DNA from: Cohaesibacter marisflavi
Lineage (GTDB): Bacteria; Pseudomonadota; Alphaproteobacteria; Rhizobiales; Cohaesibacteraceae
DNA: 64,000 bases
Direction: 5' to 3'
NCBI RefSeq assembly: GCF_900115225.1
Contig: NZ_FOVR01000013.1
Location: 62,001 to 126,000 of the forward strand
Program-made: the position numbers and the translations under genes
The notes under the pieces: model-generated
What the model was told of the DNA's origin: nothing
Seen by the model: the letters and a program-made list of their open reading frames with translations, nothing else
Database searches by the model: none
Shown: positions 17,361-24,699 of the stretch, piece after piece
Position numbering within the stretch: the stretch's first letter is position 1
How the letters are laid out: the number at the start of each line of letters is the position of its first letter

Positions 17361-18209
17361 ATGAAAGTCTGGACTCGACTTCTCGGGGTGGCTATGACCG
17401 CAGCAATGCTGGTGGCTGGCCCTGCGATGGCAAAAGAATGGAAAACTGTCAAATTGGGCACCGAAGGCGCCTTTCCTCCGTGGAACTCCACCAAGGCTGA
17501 CGGCACGCTGGAAGGCTTTGAAATTGATCTGGCCAACATTCTGTGCGAGCGCATGGACGTGAAATGTGAATGGGTTGTCCAGTCCTGGAAGGGCATTATC
17601 CCTGCGCTGAATGCTGGCAAGTTCGACGTTATCATGTCCGGTATGTCTGCAACGGCTAAGCGCGCTGAAGTGATCGATTTCTCGATTCCTTACGGTTCTA
17701 CCGGTCAGACCTTCGGCGTTCTGTCAGATTCCGAGCTTGTGGATCTGCCGCTCAAAGGCACTGTCTTCCCGCTCGCTTCCAAACCGGAAGAAGCCAAAAA
17801 AGCCATCGAAGAAATCAAGCCGATGTTCGAAGGCAAAATCATTGGCGTTCAGTCTTCCGCTATCGCAGAGCGCTTTTTGCAGGAAAATCTGGCTGACGTG
17901 GCTGAAATCCGCGAATATGGCAAAACGCAGGAACATGATCTCGATCTGATGTCCGGCCGTGTTGATGCCATCATGGCGTCTACTGCCTATATCTCCACGG
18001 CGATGAAAGACCCGGCTAACGAAGGCATGGTTCTGGCTGGCCCACGTTTCCAGGGTGGTATTCTGGGCAAAGGCAGCTCCATCGGTATGCGCAAGGGTTC
18101 CGACGACCTCAAGGCCATGTTCGACAAGGCCATTGCTTCTGCTCGCGATGACGGCACCATCAAGGATCTGTCCATCAAATGGTTCGGCTTTGACGTAACC
18201 GTCTACTAA
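17361..18209 (+). CDS. Polar amino acid ABC transporter substrate-binding protein
   Basis: Periplasmic receptor of about 282 residues, cluster-3 solute-binding fold. A signal peptide ends at AMAKEW. It then shows KLGTEGAFPPWNSTKADGTLEGFEIDLANILCERM and DVIMSGMSATAKRAEVIDFSIPY, the lysine/arginine/ornithine/histidine- and opine-binding pattern in which the GFEIDLA acidic residue holds the ligand amino group. The start at 17361 is preferred over 17328 because it begins the signal peptide and has AAGGGAAA upstream. It closes the transporter operon and is followed by a strong terminator. Confidence 0.92.
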   Translation: MKVWTRLLGVAMTAAMLVAGPAMAKEWKTVKLGTEGAFPPWNSTKADGTLEGFEIDLANILCERMDVKCEWVVQSWKGIIPALNAGKFDVIMSGMSATAKRAEVIDFSIPYGSTGQTFGVLSDSELVDLPLKGTVFPLASKPEEAKKAIEEIKPMFEGKIIGVQSSAIAERFLQENLADVAEIREYGKTQEHDLDLMSGRVDAIMASTAYISTAMKDPANEGMVLAGPRFQGGILGKGSSIGMRKGSDDLKAMFDKAIASARDDGTIKDLSIKWFGFDVTVY

Positions 18210-18261
18210 GACAGAACCAGCCTTGCCGCGCTTGTGGCAGGGTTGCTATTTGAAAAATGAT

Positions 18262-18297
18262 CGCCCCTTTGTGTTTCTGGCAAAGGGGCGTTTTCTG
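18262..18297 (+). terminator. Intrinsic terminator after the amino acid transporter operon
   Basis: Perfect 10-bp stem CGCCCCTTTG/CAAAGGGGCG with a 9-nt loop, followed by TTTTCTGTTT. It also stands just past the end of the convergent sulfotransferase gene. Confidence 0.85.
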
Positions 18298-18300
18298 TTT

Positions 18301-19011
18301 CTACCGGGATTGGATATCCGTCGGCGCGTCCAGGTTTTTTCGCTTGTTGAGCCGCTCTACGTCTCTTAGCTCCTGCATTGTAAAACCGAGAAAATTCACC
18401 AGCGGTTCGCAGATATCGTCGTGATCTTCATATTGAAATTTGTGGACTTTTCCCAAATCCTGCCAAAAATTCAAAATGCTTTCGGTGTCATAATACCAGT
18501 CAGCGTTGATACGCTCCTCTTCTGGAAAGCTGTTTAACAGAGGGGCAACTTTGGGATCTTTCTGCAACTGGTTTTCCCAGCTTTGCTTCCAGCTGGTCAA
18601 ATCTCGCAAAACAAGCAGAATCTCGACTTTTCTGTCCAACTTGGCAAAGAAGGCTGACAGCTTTTCCTTTTCCGTTTCCTCGCGCATAAAGCAAAAGACT
18701 TCTGCCGAAGCAATGAGGGTATCTTCCGGATGGGTATTCACGGCCTTTGCGAAGCTATCTTCAAAGGTGGCTTTTTCGTGCTCTTGTAATTCTGAAATCT
18801 GGCCCCTCAGACGTGCGCCTGTTTTGAGGCACGCGCGTAAATGTAGATGGGAGAGATCAAACAAGTTGAAGCGGCGAGCCCTATTGCGGTCCAGTTCGAA
18901 GATCGGTCGGACATTGTTTTCTATCATATGCTTCTGGTTTGCCCGCAGCAGACGCTGAAAGGAGGTCGTCCCGGTCTTGTGAACACCGATATGTATGATT
19001 AGCTTCTTCAA
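18301..19011 (-). CDS. Sulfotransferase-like protein
   Basis: A 236-residue protein beginning KKLIIHIGVHKTGTTSFQRLL, the P-loop-like 5' phosphosulfate-binding motif of PAPS-dependent sulfotransferases. A second region LVLRDLTSWKQSWENQL resembles the 3' phosphate-binding segment. The acceptor (glycan, lipid or polysaccharide) is not predictable. It lies next to a second sulfotransferase on the same strand with an 89-nt gap, suggesting a small unit that sulfates a surface molecule. Catalytic residues between the motifs are not certain. Confidence 0.72.
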   Translation of the reverse strand: MKKLIIHIGVHKTGTTSFQRLLRANQKHMIENNVRPIFELDRNRARRFNLFDLSHLHLRACLKTGARLRGQISELQEHEKATFEDSFAKAVNTHPEDTLIASAEVFCFMREETEKEKLSAFFAKLDRKVEILLVLRDLTSWKQSWENQLQKDPKVAPLLNSFPEEERINADWYYDTESILNFWQDLGKVHKFQYEDHDDICEPLVNFLGFTMQELRDVERLNKRKNLDAPTDIQSR

Positions 19012-19100
19012 GATGTCTTCTTTCGCTTCAAGTGTCTGGCCTTTTGCATGCGGGACGTCTTGGATATCTCACGACAAGGCTAAGGGGCGGATCTGACCAT

Positions 19101-19964
19101 TCAATAGCCGAAATGCTCATAATCCTGCTTGTAGATCTGGCTGCAAAGATCGCGGGCTTCCGGGCTGTCATAGAGTGCAAAAAGGTCGGCTTTTTGGGCT
19201 GGCGTTGTCTGGGCGTTTTTCTGTTTCGGGCTCAGTGGGCTTGGAAATCCGATTTTCTCTGAAGCTTCGGCATAGAAGCTATCCATATCTTCCATCCGTC
19301 CGATGATCGTTGGTTCAAAGAGATCGGGCTTGATGAAGGTATATTGCGGTTGCCAATGACCATTCACGGCGTCGGCACCTTCAAGCTCGATTTGCCACTG
19401 GATGTAATTGAGAAAAAGCAGAAAGCCTTTGGGCGTATTCATGTCTTTTTCCCAATCGAAACGGAAGAAGGCATTGAGCTTGAAGCGATCTGGCGCGAAC
19501 CAGCGGCTCTCCTGCTTTTGCGATTTGCAAAGATAGAGAAAGGCCGATATTGCACGCTCGAAGGGATTGCGCACGACGCAAAGGCGCTCCATGGAACGCT
19601 CAGGTGCTTTGAAATGCTCCATATTATAGCCCTGCAACAGAGCGCGGGAGAATATGCCATAGATTGGCAGAGTGTGGATTTCCGAGGCCGGATTGATGTC
19701 TATGGGATGCTCTGCCTTGACCGTGAGCGGCACGCCGAATTCTTGCTCAAATAGCCAGTTCAGAACCGAGGTTGAGGCATTCTTGCCTGTCGAAATAAAT
19801 GCCCAGCGCATGGAAGGTGGGAAAATGATCTGAAGAAAGAAATCCCGTGCCGCTTCCTTGTTGGGGAAGTGCTCGGGATGGGTCTCGATCGCTTCTTGAA
19901 GGAATTTTGCATTTTGGTTCGGCGTCAGTTTGTCAAGAAAGGGCTTGTGGGGGCTATGGTCCAT
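19101..19964 (-). CDS. Sulfotransferase family protein (Sulfotransfer_2-like)
   Basis: About 287 residues. FISTGKNASTSVLNWLFEQEFG gives the 5' phosphosulfate-binding loop and RLCVVRNPFERAISAFLYL gives the 3' phosphate-binding motif, both in the form seen in carbohydrate (chondroitin/heparan type) sulfotransferases found in marine bacteria. The ATG at 19964 is used; a TTG three codons earlier is possible. It is upstream of the other sulfotransferase gene and preceded by a 350-nt region containing two dyads. Substrate unknown. Confidence 0.75.
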   Translation of the reverse strand: MDHSPHKPFLDKLTPNQNAKFLQEAIETHPEHFPNKEAARDFFLQIIFPPSMRWAFISTGKNASTSVLNWLFEQEFGVPLTVKAEHPIDINPASEIHTLPIYGIFSRALLQGYNMEHFKAPERSMERLCVVRNPFERAISAFLYLCKSQKQESRWFAPDRFKLNAFFRFDWEKDMNTPKGFLLFLNYIQWQIELEGADAVNGHWQPQYTFIKPDLFEPTIIGRMEDMDSFYAEASEKIGFPSPLSPKQKNAQTTPAQKADLFALYDSPEARDLCSQIYKQDYEHFGY

Positions 19965-20112
19965 GATGATCAATACTACTTGGAAAAAAGAGTAATAAGA
20001 TTTGCTATTGCGCCTGAGTATAGGGCGCTGAACGCTCTTATAAGATCTGGCTTATAGGCAAATCAGCCAGCGGGCAGGCGCTCATGGATAAGTGTAGGCA
20101 GATCGGGGACGT

Positions 20113-20128
20113 GATGACAATTGTCATC
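20113..20128. promoter_or_regulatory. Perfect 16-bp palindrome upstream of the sulfotransferase genes
   Basis: GATGACAA/TTGTCATC, a gapless perfect palindrome about 150 nt upstream of the sulfotransferase start at 19964 and 187 nt after the end of the PduT-like gene. Possible regulator site. Confidence 0.35.
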
Positions 20129-20224
20129 TGGAGCTTTTATCATCAAACCGATGACTACGGCGATGCCAGATGATTTTTATCCTCTTGGAGGCAACGCAGA
20201 AAGAGAAGGCACGTCCGCACAGCC

Positions 20225-20254
20225 TTCCATCCAGATCATCCTTTCTGGATGGAA
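20225..20254 (-). terminator. Hairpin downstream of the PduT-like gene
   Basis: Perfect 11-bp stem (TTCCATCCAGA/TCTGGATGGAA) with an 8-nt loop, 60 nt after the pduT stop on the minus strand. No T-run follows, so termination is uncertain. Confidence 0.45.
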
Positions 20255-20314
20255 TGAGAGACATGCTCGTTCTAGTTCACCGATGGTTGATGTAAGACAC
20301 TTGGCAGGTTGCGG

Positions 20315-20869
20315 CTAGACATATTCTTTGAACAGCTCTTCGGCTGCGTTGGAAATGACCACATGATTGACAAGGATGCCGGCATCCTTGATTTCTTCTA
20401 TGCCTGCTGCAACGGCGGCTTTGACGGCGCCAACATCGCCGCAGAGCTGGAGGAAGCCTTTGCCGCCGACTGCCATGGCAATATGAACTCTGAGAAGCGT
20501 GACATTGGCTGCTTTGGCCGCAGCGTCGGCTGCCCATACAATGCTTGACGAGGAAAAGGTCTCGATGATGCCGAGGGCTTTGCCTTTGGTTTGCGGCAGT
20601 TCGACTGATCCAGTCAGGGACGGGAATAGTTGCGGATCGACGTTAGGCAGGAATATCTTGTCCACCTGAAAGCCTGCAGCAAGGCGTTCGCCCGTATCGA
20701 GCGCGGTCTGGACTGCAGAGACATTGCCTCCAACCACGATCATATATTTGCCCGGGCAGATGGTCCGGGCGACCAGCAGTTTCACATCCGCTGCCTTGAG
20801 CATGCCGTCCTGTACCAGATATCCGGCTGCAATGCTGGAGAGTTCCAAAATTCCGATGGCGAGTGGCAT
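20315..20869 (-). CDS. pduT: Tandem-BMC-domain microcompartment shell protein, PduT type
   Basis: A 184-residue protein made of two BMC (bacterial microcompartment) domains, residues about 3-85 and 95-180. It aligns along its whole length with PduT, a trimeric shell protein of the propanediol-utilisation compartment that carries a [4Fe-4S] cluster in its central pore. The cluster ligand Cys38 is conserved in ARTICPGKY, and the second domain has the expected KGKALGIIETFS...RVHIAMAVGGKG. It lies 61 nt downstream of a PduS-like gene with AAGGA before the ATG. PduT is known to bind PduS, so the two presumably act together. No other shell protein, signature enzyme, aldehyde dehydrogenase or cobalamin enzyme is present in the window. 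Confidence 0.85.
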   Translation of the reverse strand: MPLAIGILELSSIAAGYLVQDGMLKAADVKLLVARTICPGKYMIVVGGNVSAVQTALDTGERLAAGFQVDKIFLPNVDPQLFPSLTGSVELPQTKGKALGIIETFSSSSIVWAADAAAKAANVTLLRVHIAMAVGGKGFLQLCGDVGAVKAAVAAGIEEIKDAGILVNHVVISNAAEELFKEYV

Positions 20870-20930
20870 GAAGGCATTCCTTGTTTTCTACTGTTCTGTT
20901 TGTTGTTTCCTGCAACCGAGCGATCAGGGA

Positions 20931-22286
20931 TCAGGCAAAGGGGGCTATAACAATTTCCCTATCGTTGACCGCAGTTATCTGTCCATCAACGGGGGAGTGG
21001 ATTTCAGCACCCAGCTTGTCTCCGACCGAGGCAATCTTCTGGTATCGGGTGACCTTGTCGCCTGTTGTCACCATGGGCGTGGCCGGGGCGCCGATATGCT
21101 GACTGGTGCGGATGGTCAATTGTTTGGGATGAAGGGCGAAGGCTGATAGGGCGCCTTTGTTCTGGAAGCGATCGAGCGCCAGCCGGGTCATGATTTTCTT
21201 CACCGGCGTGCGGCGATAGTCGATCAGCGGATGGGCGTTGTCCTCGTTGGCCGCGTCAAGAGTGGCCTTGGCGGCCATAGACTGTTTCTTGCTCGCGATG
21301 GTAACCTGTGCCGGATAAAGCCCTTCAGGGCAGGAGACGAGGGTGCAGAGGTTGCATTCTGCGCAGGCCAGCGTGTTCGGCAGAATGGCAAGCGTCTGAT
21401 CTGTCCCCTCGGCGAAGGACGAAAACATCAAGTTGCGCATGGCCTTGTGGGGCTCGACCGGATGACCCAGCAAATGGCGCGGACAGAGCTCGCTGCAGAT
21501 GGAGCATTGATCACAGGCGGATTTGCCGATCCGTTTGACCCGCTTTTCCTGCGCTGCCGTTTCGAAACGCTGGATGAGAGGATGGTCTTTGGCAAAAACC
21601 AACAAGCCGCCAGTGGTCTTGGTAACCGGCTCATCAAGGCTGGTCGCCAGTTTGCCCATCATGGGGCCTCCAACGATAACGGCGAAATCCTCTTCCATAT
21701 GGGCGAGATCTGCGCCCTTCAGATTGGGGTGGGCCAGAGCAATCACTTCGCGGAAGGGCATGCCGATGGGTACTTCCACCGAGACGGGCTGTTGAACATC
21801 GCCGCCAACGGTGATGAATTTGGTCACCAGAGGCGTGCCAAGGCCGATATTGTAGATCGTCTCCACATTGTTGACGATAACCCCTTGGCTGCTAGGAAGG
21901 GCTCTGGGGGCAACGATGCGACCGGTTGTTTCATATATGAGGGTGATTTCATCTCCTACGGGGTAGAAGTCACGCAGGCCCATGATTTCGATGCGGTCGG
22001 GTGCTGGATTGGTTTCTTTCAGATGGGTAATCAGGTCGGTATATTTCGCCTTGACCCCGATGATGCACCGCTGGGCGGCGGTTAGATCCAGACAGGTTAC
22101 AAGCCCCTTGTAGAAAATCTCGCTTTTTAGACGCAGCAGCTCTTTGTCCTTGTGCAACAGCGGTTCGCATTCGGCTGCGTTGACAATGAATATTTCCGTT
22201 TCGCTGCCCAGTTTCACATAAGTGGGAAAGCCTGCTCCGCCAGCCCCAACGATGCCAAACTCCTTGATCTGTTCTGTTGTTGCCAT
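20931..22286 (-). CDS. pduS: PduS-like flavo-iron-sulfur reductase (RnfC family)
   Basis: A 451-residue electron-transfer protein related to RnfC/Nqo1. In Pdu microcompartments PduS reduces cob(II)alamin for diol dehydratase using NADH. Visible parts are the N-terminal NADH/FMN region with GIVGAGGAGFPTYVKL, the VNAAECEPLL segment, VNNVETIYNIG, and GGPMMGKLATSLDEPVTKTTGG. Two [4Fe-4S] motifs follow: CDQCSICSELCPRHLLGH and CAECNLCTLVSCPEG. A C-terminal barrel-sandwich-type domain is rich in QHIGAPATP and HSPVDG. Motifs appear intact and length is normal. GAGGG lies 6 nt before the ATG. It leads a two-gene operon with the PduT-like gene. Without a neighbouring cobalamin enzyme its electron acceptor is unclear. 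Confidence 0.88.
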   Translation of the reverse strand: MATTEQIKEFGIVGAGGAGFPTYVKLGSETEIFIVNAAECEPLLHKDKELLRLKSEIFYKGLVTCLDLTAAQRCIIGVKAKYTDLITHLKETNPAPDRIEIMGLRDFYPVGDEITLIYETTGRIVAPRALPSSQGVIVNNVETIYNIGLGTPLVTKFITVGGDVQQPVSVEVPIGMPFREVIALAHPNLKGADLAHMEEDFAVIVGGPMMGKLATSLDEPVTKTTGGLLVFAKDHPLIQRFETAAQEKRVKRIGKSACDQCSICSELCPRHLLGHPVEPHKAMRNLMFSSFAEGTDQTLAILPNTLACAECNLCTLVSCPEGLYPAQVTIASKKQSMAAKATLDAANEDNAHPLIDYRRTPVKKIMTRLALDRFQNKGALSAFALHPKQLTIRTSQHIGAPATPMVTTGDKVTRYQKIASVGDKLGAEIHSPVDGQITAVNDREIVIAPFA

Positions 22287-22593
22287 GGGGCCCTCATTTC
22301 AATTTTTACGATCGACGAAGCGGATAGGCGACAGCCTTTTTGCGCGCAAGGACGCCGAATCTTGACTGGCATGCGCGGCGGATTAGGTCTCTCGGTTTTG
22401 GCTATCGCTTGGGTGCCACCAACTTGTGCCTCGGGGCACGGACCAAGGAGCCGGGTTGTGTCTGGTATTCTCGCTTAGCACGCGGGATAACCGGCTCCGA
22501 AACAGGGTCTGTGCAGCCTTGTCAAAGAGGAGCCTGTGGCTCAACTCTCCCGTGGCTTCTTCTGGATAACCAAGGCCTGATGAAAGACCTTTG

Positions 22594-22632
22594 AATAAGT
22601 ATAACTTATTGATTTGACGCATAATGTGTCAA
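22594..22632. promoter_or_regulatory. Two adjacent inverted repeats upstream of the pduST-like operon
   Basis: AATAAGT-ATA-ACTTATT (22594-22610) and TTGACGC-ATAAT-GTGTCAA with one G-T mismatch position (22614-22632) lie back to back about 310 nt upstream of the PduS-like start. Candidate regulator sites or part of a promoter region. Confidence 0.35.
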
Positions 22633-23164
22633 CGAGACTCATTTGCCATTCGAGGGTAAAAAATTGCTATCGCCGCACCTGATAAGCGCTGTGTGCATCT
22701 AGGTGATAGGGGCTGTTCGCTTGAGTCGCTCTTGGGGGATCGACCGCACACTCTGTGTGTTCCTCAATGCGTTTGGCGGGCCTTGGGGCGGTGTGCTGTT
22801 TGAAGATCGGTCAAGGCGATTCATGAAAGTAGTTATTGTAGCATTACTTCGAAATAATAAATGGAGATTTGGGAGACGGATAAGAAGCCTTCTTGTTGTT
22901 TTTATGTGTGATTTTTCTGGTTATGTTTGAGTAAAAGTGTTTCCTAATCTGTTTAGATTTTTATGTCTGTATGATTGATAAGAATATATGATCAATTCGA
23001 TGTATAAACGAGTGTTGTGCTAGCGGTTAAATTTGGTTAAATGACTGATTTGTTTCCAATAATAGAATATAAATACTATTAAGTCATTTGGCTGATGAAC
23101 AAAAGTACTATGGTATCTCTAATCAAACTCTCAGTACGTTTACTTAGTCTAAGTTAGACGCCGT

Positions 23165-23211
23165 GGCCGCTTTGAGGAGAGTGGCTACGGGACGGCCGCT
23201 TTGAGGAGAGT
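23165..23211 (+). repeat. 18-bp perfect direct repeat in the leader of an ABC transporter operon
   Basis: GGCCGCTTTGAGGAGAGT occurs at 23165-23182 and again at 23194-23211, 29 bp apart start to start, ending 30 nt before the start codon of the binding-protein gene. Each copy contains GAGGAG, which resembles a ribosome binding sequence but is too far from the start codon to serve as one. Confidence 0.7.
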
Positions 23212-23241
23212 TGGCCACCTATTTTTCTTTGGGAGGAATTT

Positions 23242-24591
23242 ATGACCAAACTTACGATTTCACGTCGTGGTTTGATCAAGACCGGTGCATTCGTCGGTGC
23301 CGGCTTGGCCATGCCAACCATTTTTACTAGCAGAGCAAACGCGTTTACCAATGCGCCGATGGGCTCCACCGTGACACTTGGTTTTAACGTACCGCAAACC
23401 GGCCCTTATGCCGATGAAGGTGCCGATGAGCTTCTGGCGCAGAAGCTTGCCGTGGAGCATCTCAATGGCGAAGGCGACGGCGGTTGCCTCAATACCTTCA
23501 CCTCCAAGGCATTGAAGGGCAATGGCATCTTGGGCAAGAAGGTTGAATTCGTCACCGGTGACACGCAGACAAAATCGGATGCGGCTCGCGCTTCTGCCCG
23601 TTCCATGATCGAAAAAGACGGTGCGATCATGATCAACGGCGGATCATCTTCGGGCGTGGCAGTTGCTGTTCAGGGGCTTTGTCAGGAAGCTGGCGTCATC
23701 TTTATGGCTGGCCTGACGCACTCCAACGATACCACCGGCAAAGACCGCAAAGCCAATGGCTTCCGCCACTTCTTCAACGCCTATATGTCGGCGGCGGCGC
23801 TGGCTCCGATTCTGGCCAAGGAACTTGGCACGGATCGCAATGCCTATCATCTGACTGCTGATTATACCTGGGGCTGGACCCAGCAGGAATCCATGCAGGC
23901 TGCCACCGAGGCCATGGGCTGGAAAACCGTCAATAACGTGTTGACGCCGCTGGCCACGACAGATTTCTCGTCCTACATCGCTCCGGTGATCAATGCTGGC
24001 GCAGATGTTCTGGTTCTCAACCACTATGGCGGCAACATGGTCAACTCTCTGACCAATGCGGTGCAGTTCGGCCTGCTCGACAAGATGGTCAATGGCAAGG
24101 ACTTCAAGATCATCGTTCCGCTCTATTCTGAATTGATGGCCGCGGGTGCTGGCGACAACATCAAGGGCGTGCTCGGGTCGATGAACTATAACTGGCAGCT
24201 GCAGAATGAAGGCTCCAAGGCCTTTGTGAAATCCTTCGGCGAGAAATATGGCCGTCCGCCGTCCAACTCCGCTCAGACCTGCTACGCACAGGTTCTGCTT
24301 TATGCAGATGCTTGCGAACGTGCCGGTACCTTTAATCCGTGCGGTGTTGCTGAAGCGCTGGAAGGCTTCGAGTTTGACGGGCTGGGCAACGGCAAGACCA
24401 TGTATCGCAAGGAAGACCACCAGTGCTTCAAGGATGTGCTGGTCGTGCGTGGTGCGCAGAACCCGACAACCGCTTATGACACGCTGGAAATTGTTGAAGT
24501 CACTCCGGTTGATCATGTCACATATCCGCCGAACCATCCGATGTTCGGGGGCGATGACGCATCGCTTGGCACCTGCAACGCCGGCGCATAA
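23242..24591 (+). CDS. Branched-chain-amino-acid-type ABC transporter substrate-binding protein (Tat-exported)
   Basis: A 449-residue periplasmic binding protein of the LivK/amide-urea group (type-1 fold). The N-terminus TISRRGLIKTGAFVGAGLAMP is a twin-arginine signal, which suggests export in folded form. The mature part starts VTLGFNVPQTGPYADEGADE and includes GGSSSGVAVAVQGLCQEAG and DYTWGWTQQESM. Several Cys residues (GGCLN, QTCYAQ, DACERAG, FNPCG, HQCFK) could form disulphides. GGGAGG lies about 5 nt before the ATG. It is first in a five-gene operon and is followed by a hairpin that may reduce downstream expression. The ligand is not identifiable; amides, urea-like compounds and amino acids are all possible. 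Confidence 0.85.
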   Translation: MTKLTISRRGLIKTGAFVGAGLAMPTIFTSRANAFTNAPMGSTVTLGFNVPQTGPYADEGADELLAQKLAVEHLNGEGDGGCLNTFTSKALKGNGILGKKVEFVTGDTQTKSDAARASARSMIEKDGAIMINGGSSSGVAVAVQGLCQEAGVIFMAGLTHSNDTTGKDRKANGFRHFFNAYMSAAALAPILAKELGTDRNAYHLTADYTWGWTQQESMQAATEAMGWKTVNNVLTPLATTDFSSYIAPVINAGADVLVLNHYGGNMVNSLTNAVQFGLLDKMVNGKDFKIIVPLYSELMAAGAGDNIKGVLGSMNYNWQLQNEGSKAFVKSFGEKYGRPPSNSAQTCYAQVLLYADACERAGTFNPCGVAEALEGFEFDGLGNGKTMYRKEDHQCFKDVLVVRGAQNPTTAYDTLEIVEVTPVDHVTYPPNHPMFGGDDASLGTCNAGA

Positions 24592-24606
24592 TCAGAACGA
24601 CCATTC

Positions 24607-24643
24607 TGGCCGTGCCACAAAATCGTGGTGCGGCCATCTTTTT
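24607..24643 (+). terminator. Intercistronic terminator/attenuator after the binding-protein gene
   Basis: A 12-bp stem (TGGCCGTGCCAC/GTGGTGCGGCCA, two G-T pairs) with a 6-nt loop and TCTTTTT after it. It lies between the binding-protein gene and livH, as expected when the receptor is made in excess over the membrane parts. Confidence 0.75.
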
Positions 24644-24699
24644 GATTTGGACAGAACCGACGCAATTCATACGCACGGTTTATCGATGCAGGCTTCTCA

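Larger units (their letters stand above)
22287..23241. other. 955-bp AT-rich intergenic region with dyads and a direct repeat
   Basis: No convincing gene is present; the short open frames here lack family resemblance. The left part (to about 22640) contains two dyads, and the middle (about 22830-23150) is strikingly AT-rich compared with the neighbouring genes. GTCTAA-G-TTAGAC at 23147-23159 is a small dyad, and an 18-bp direct repeat follows just before the next gene. The region separates the divergent pduST-like operon and ABC transporter operon and probably holds both promoters. Confidence 0.6.

Noticed and set aside
20113-20128. Attachment site or insertion-element end
   Set aside because: No transposase, integrase or flanking duplication was seen; the palindrome is better explained as a regulator site.
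22703-22930. 75-residue ORF in the AT-rich intergenic region
   Set aside because: No ribosome site, no similarity recognised, and it lies in a region dominated by dyads; most likely chance.
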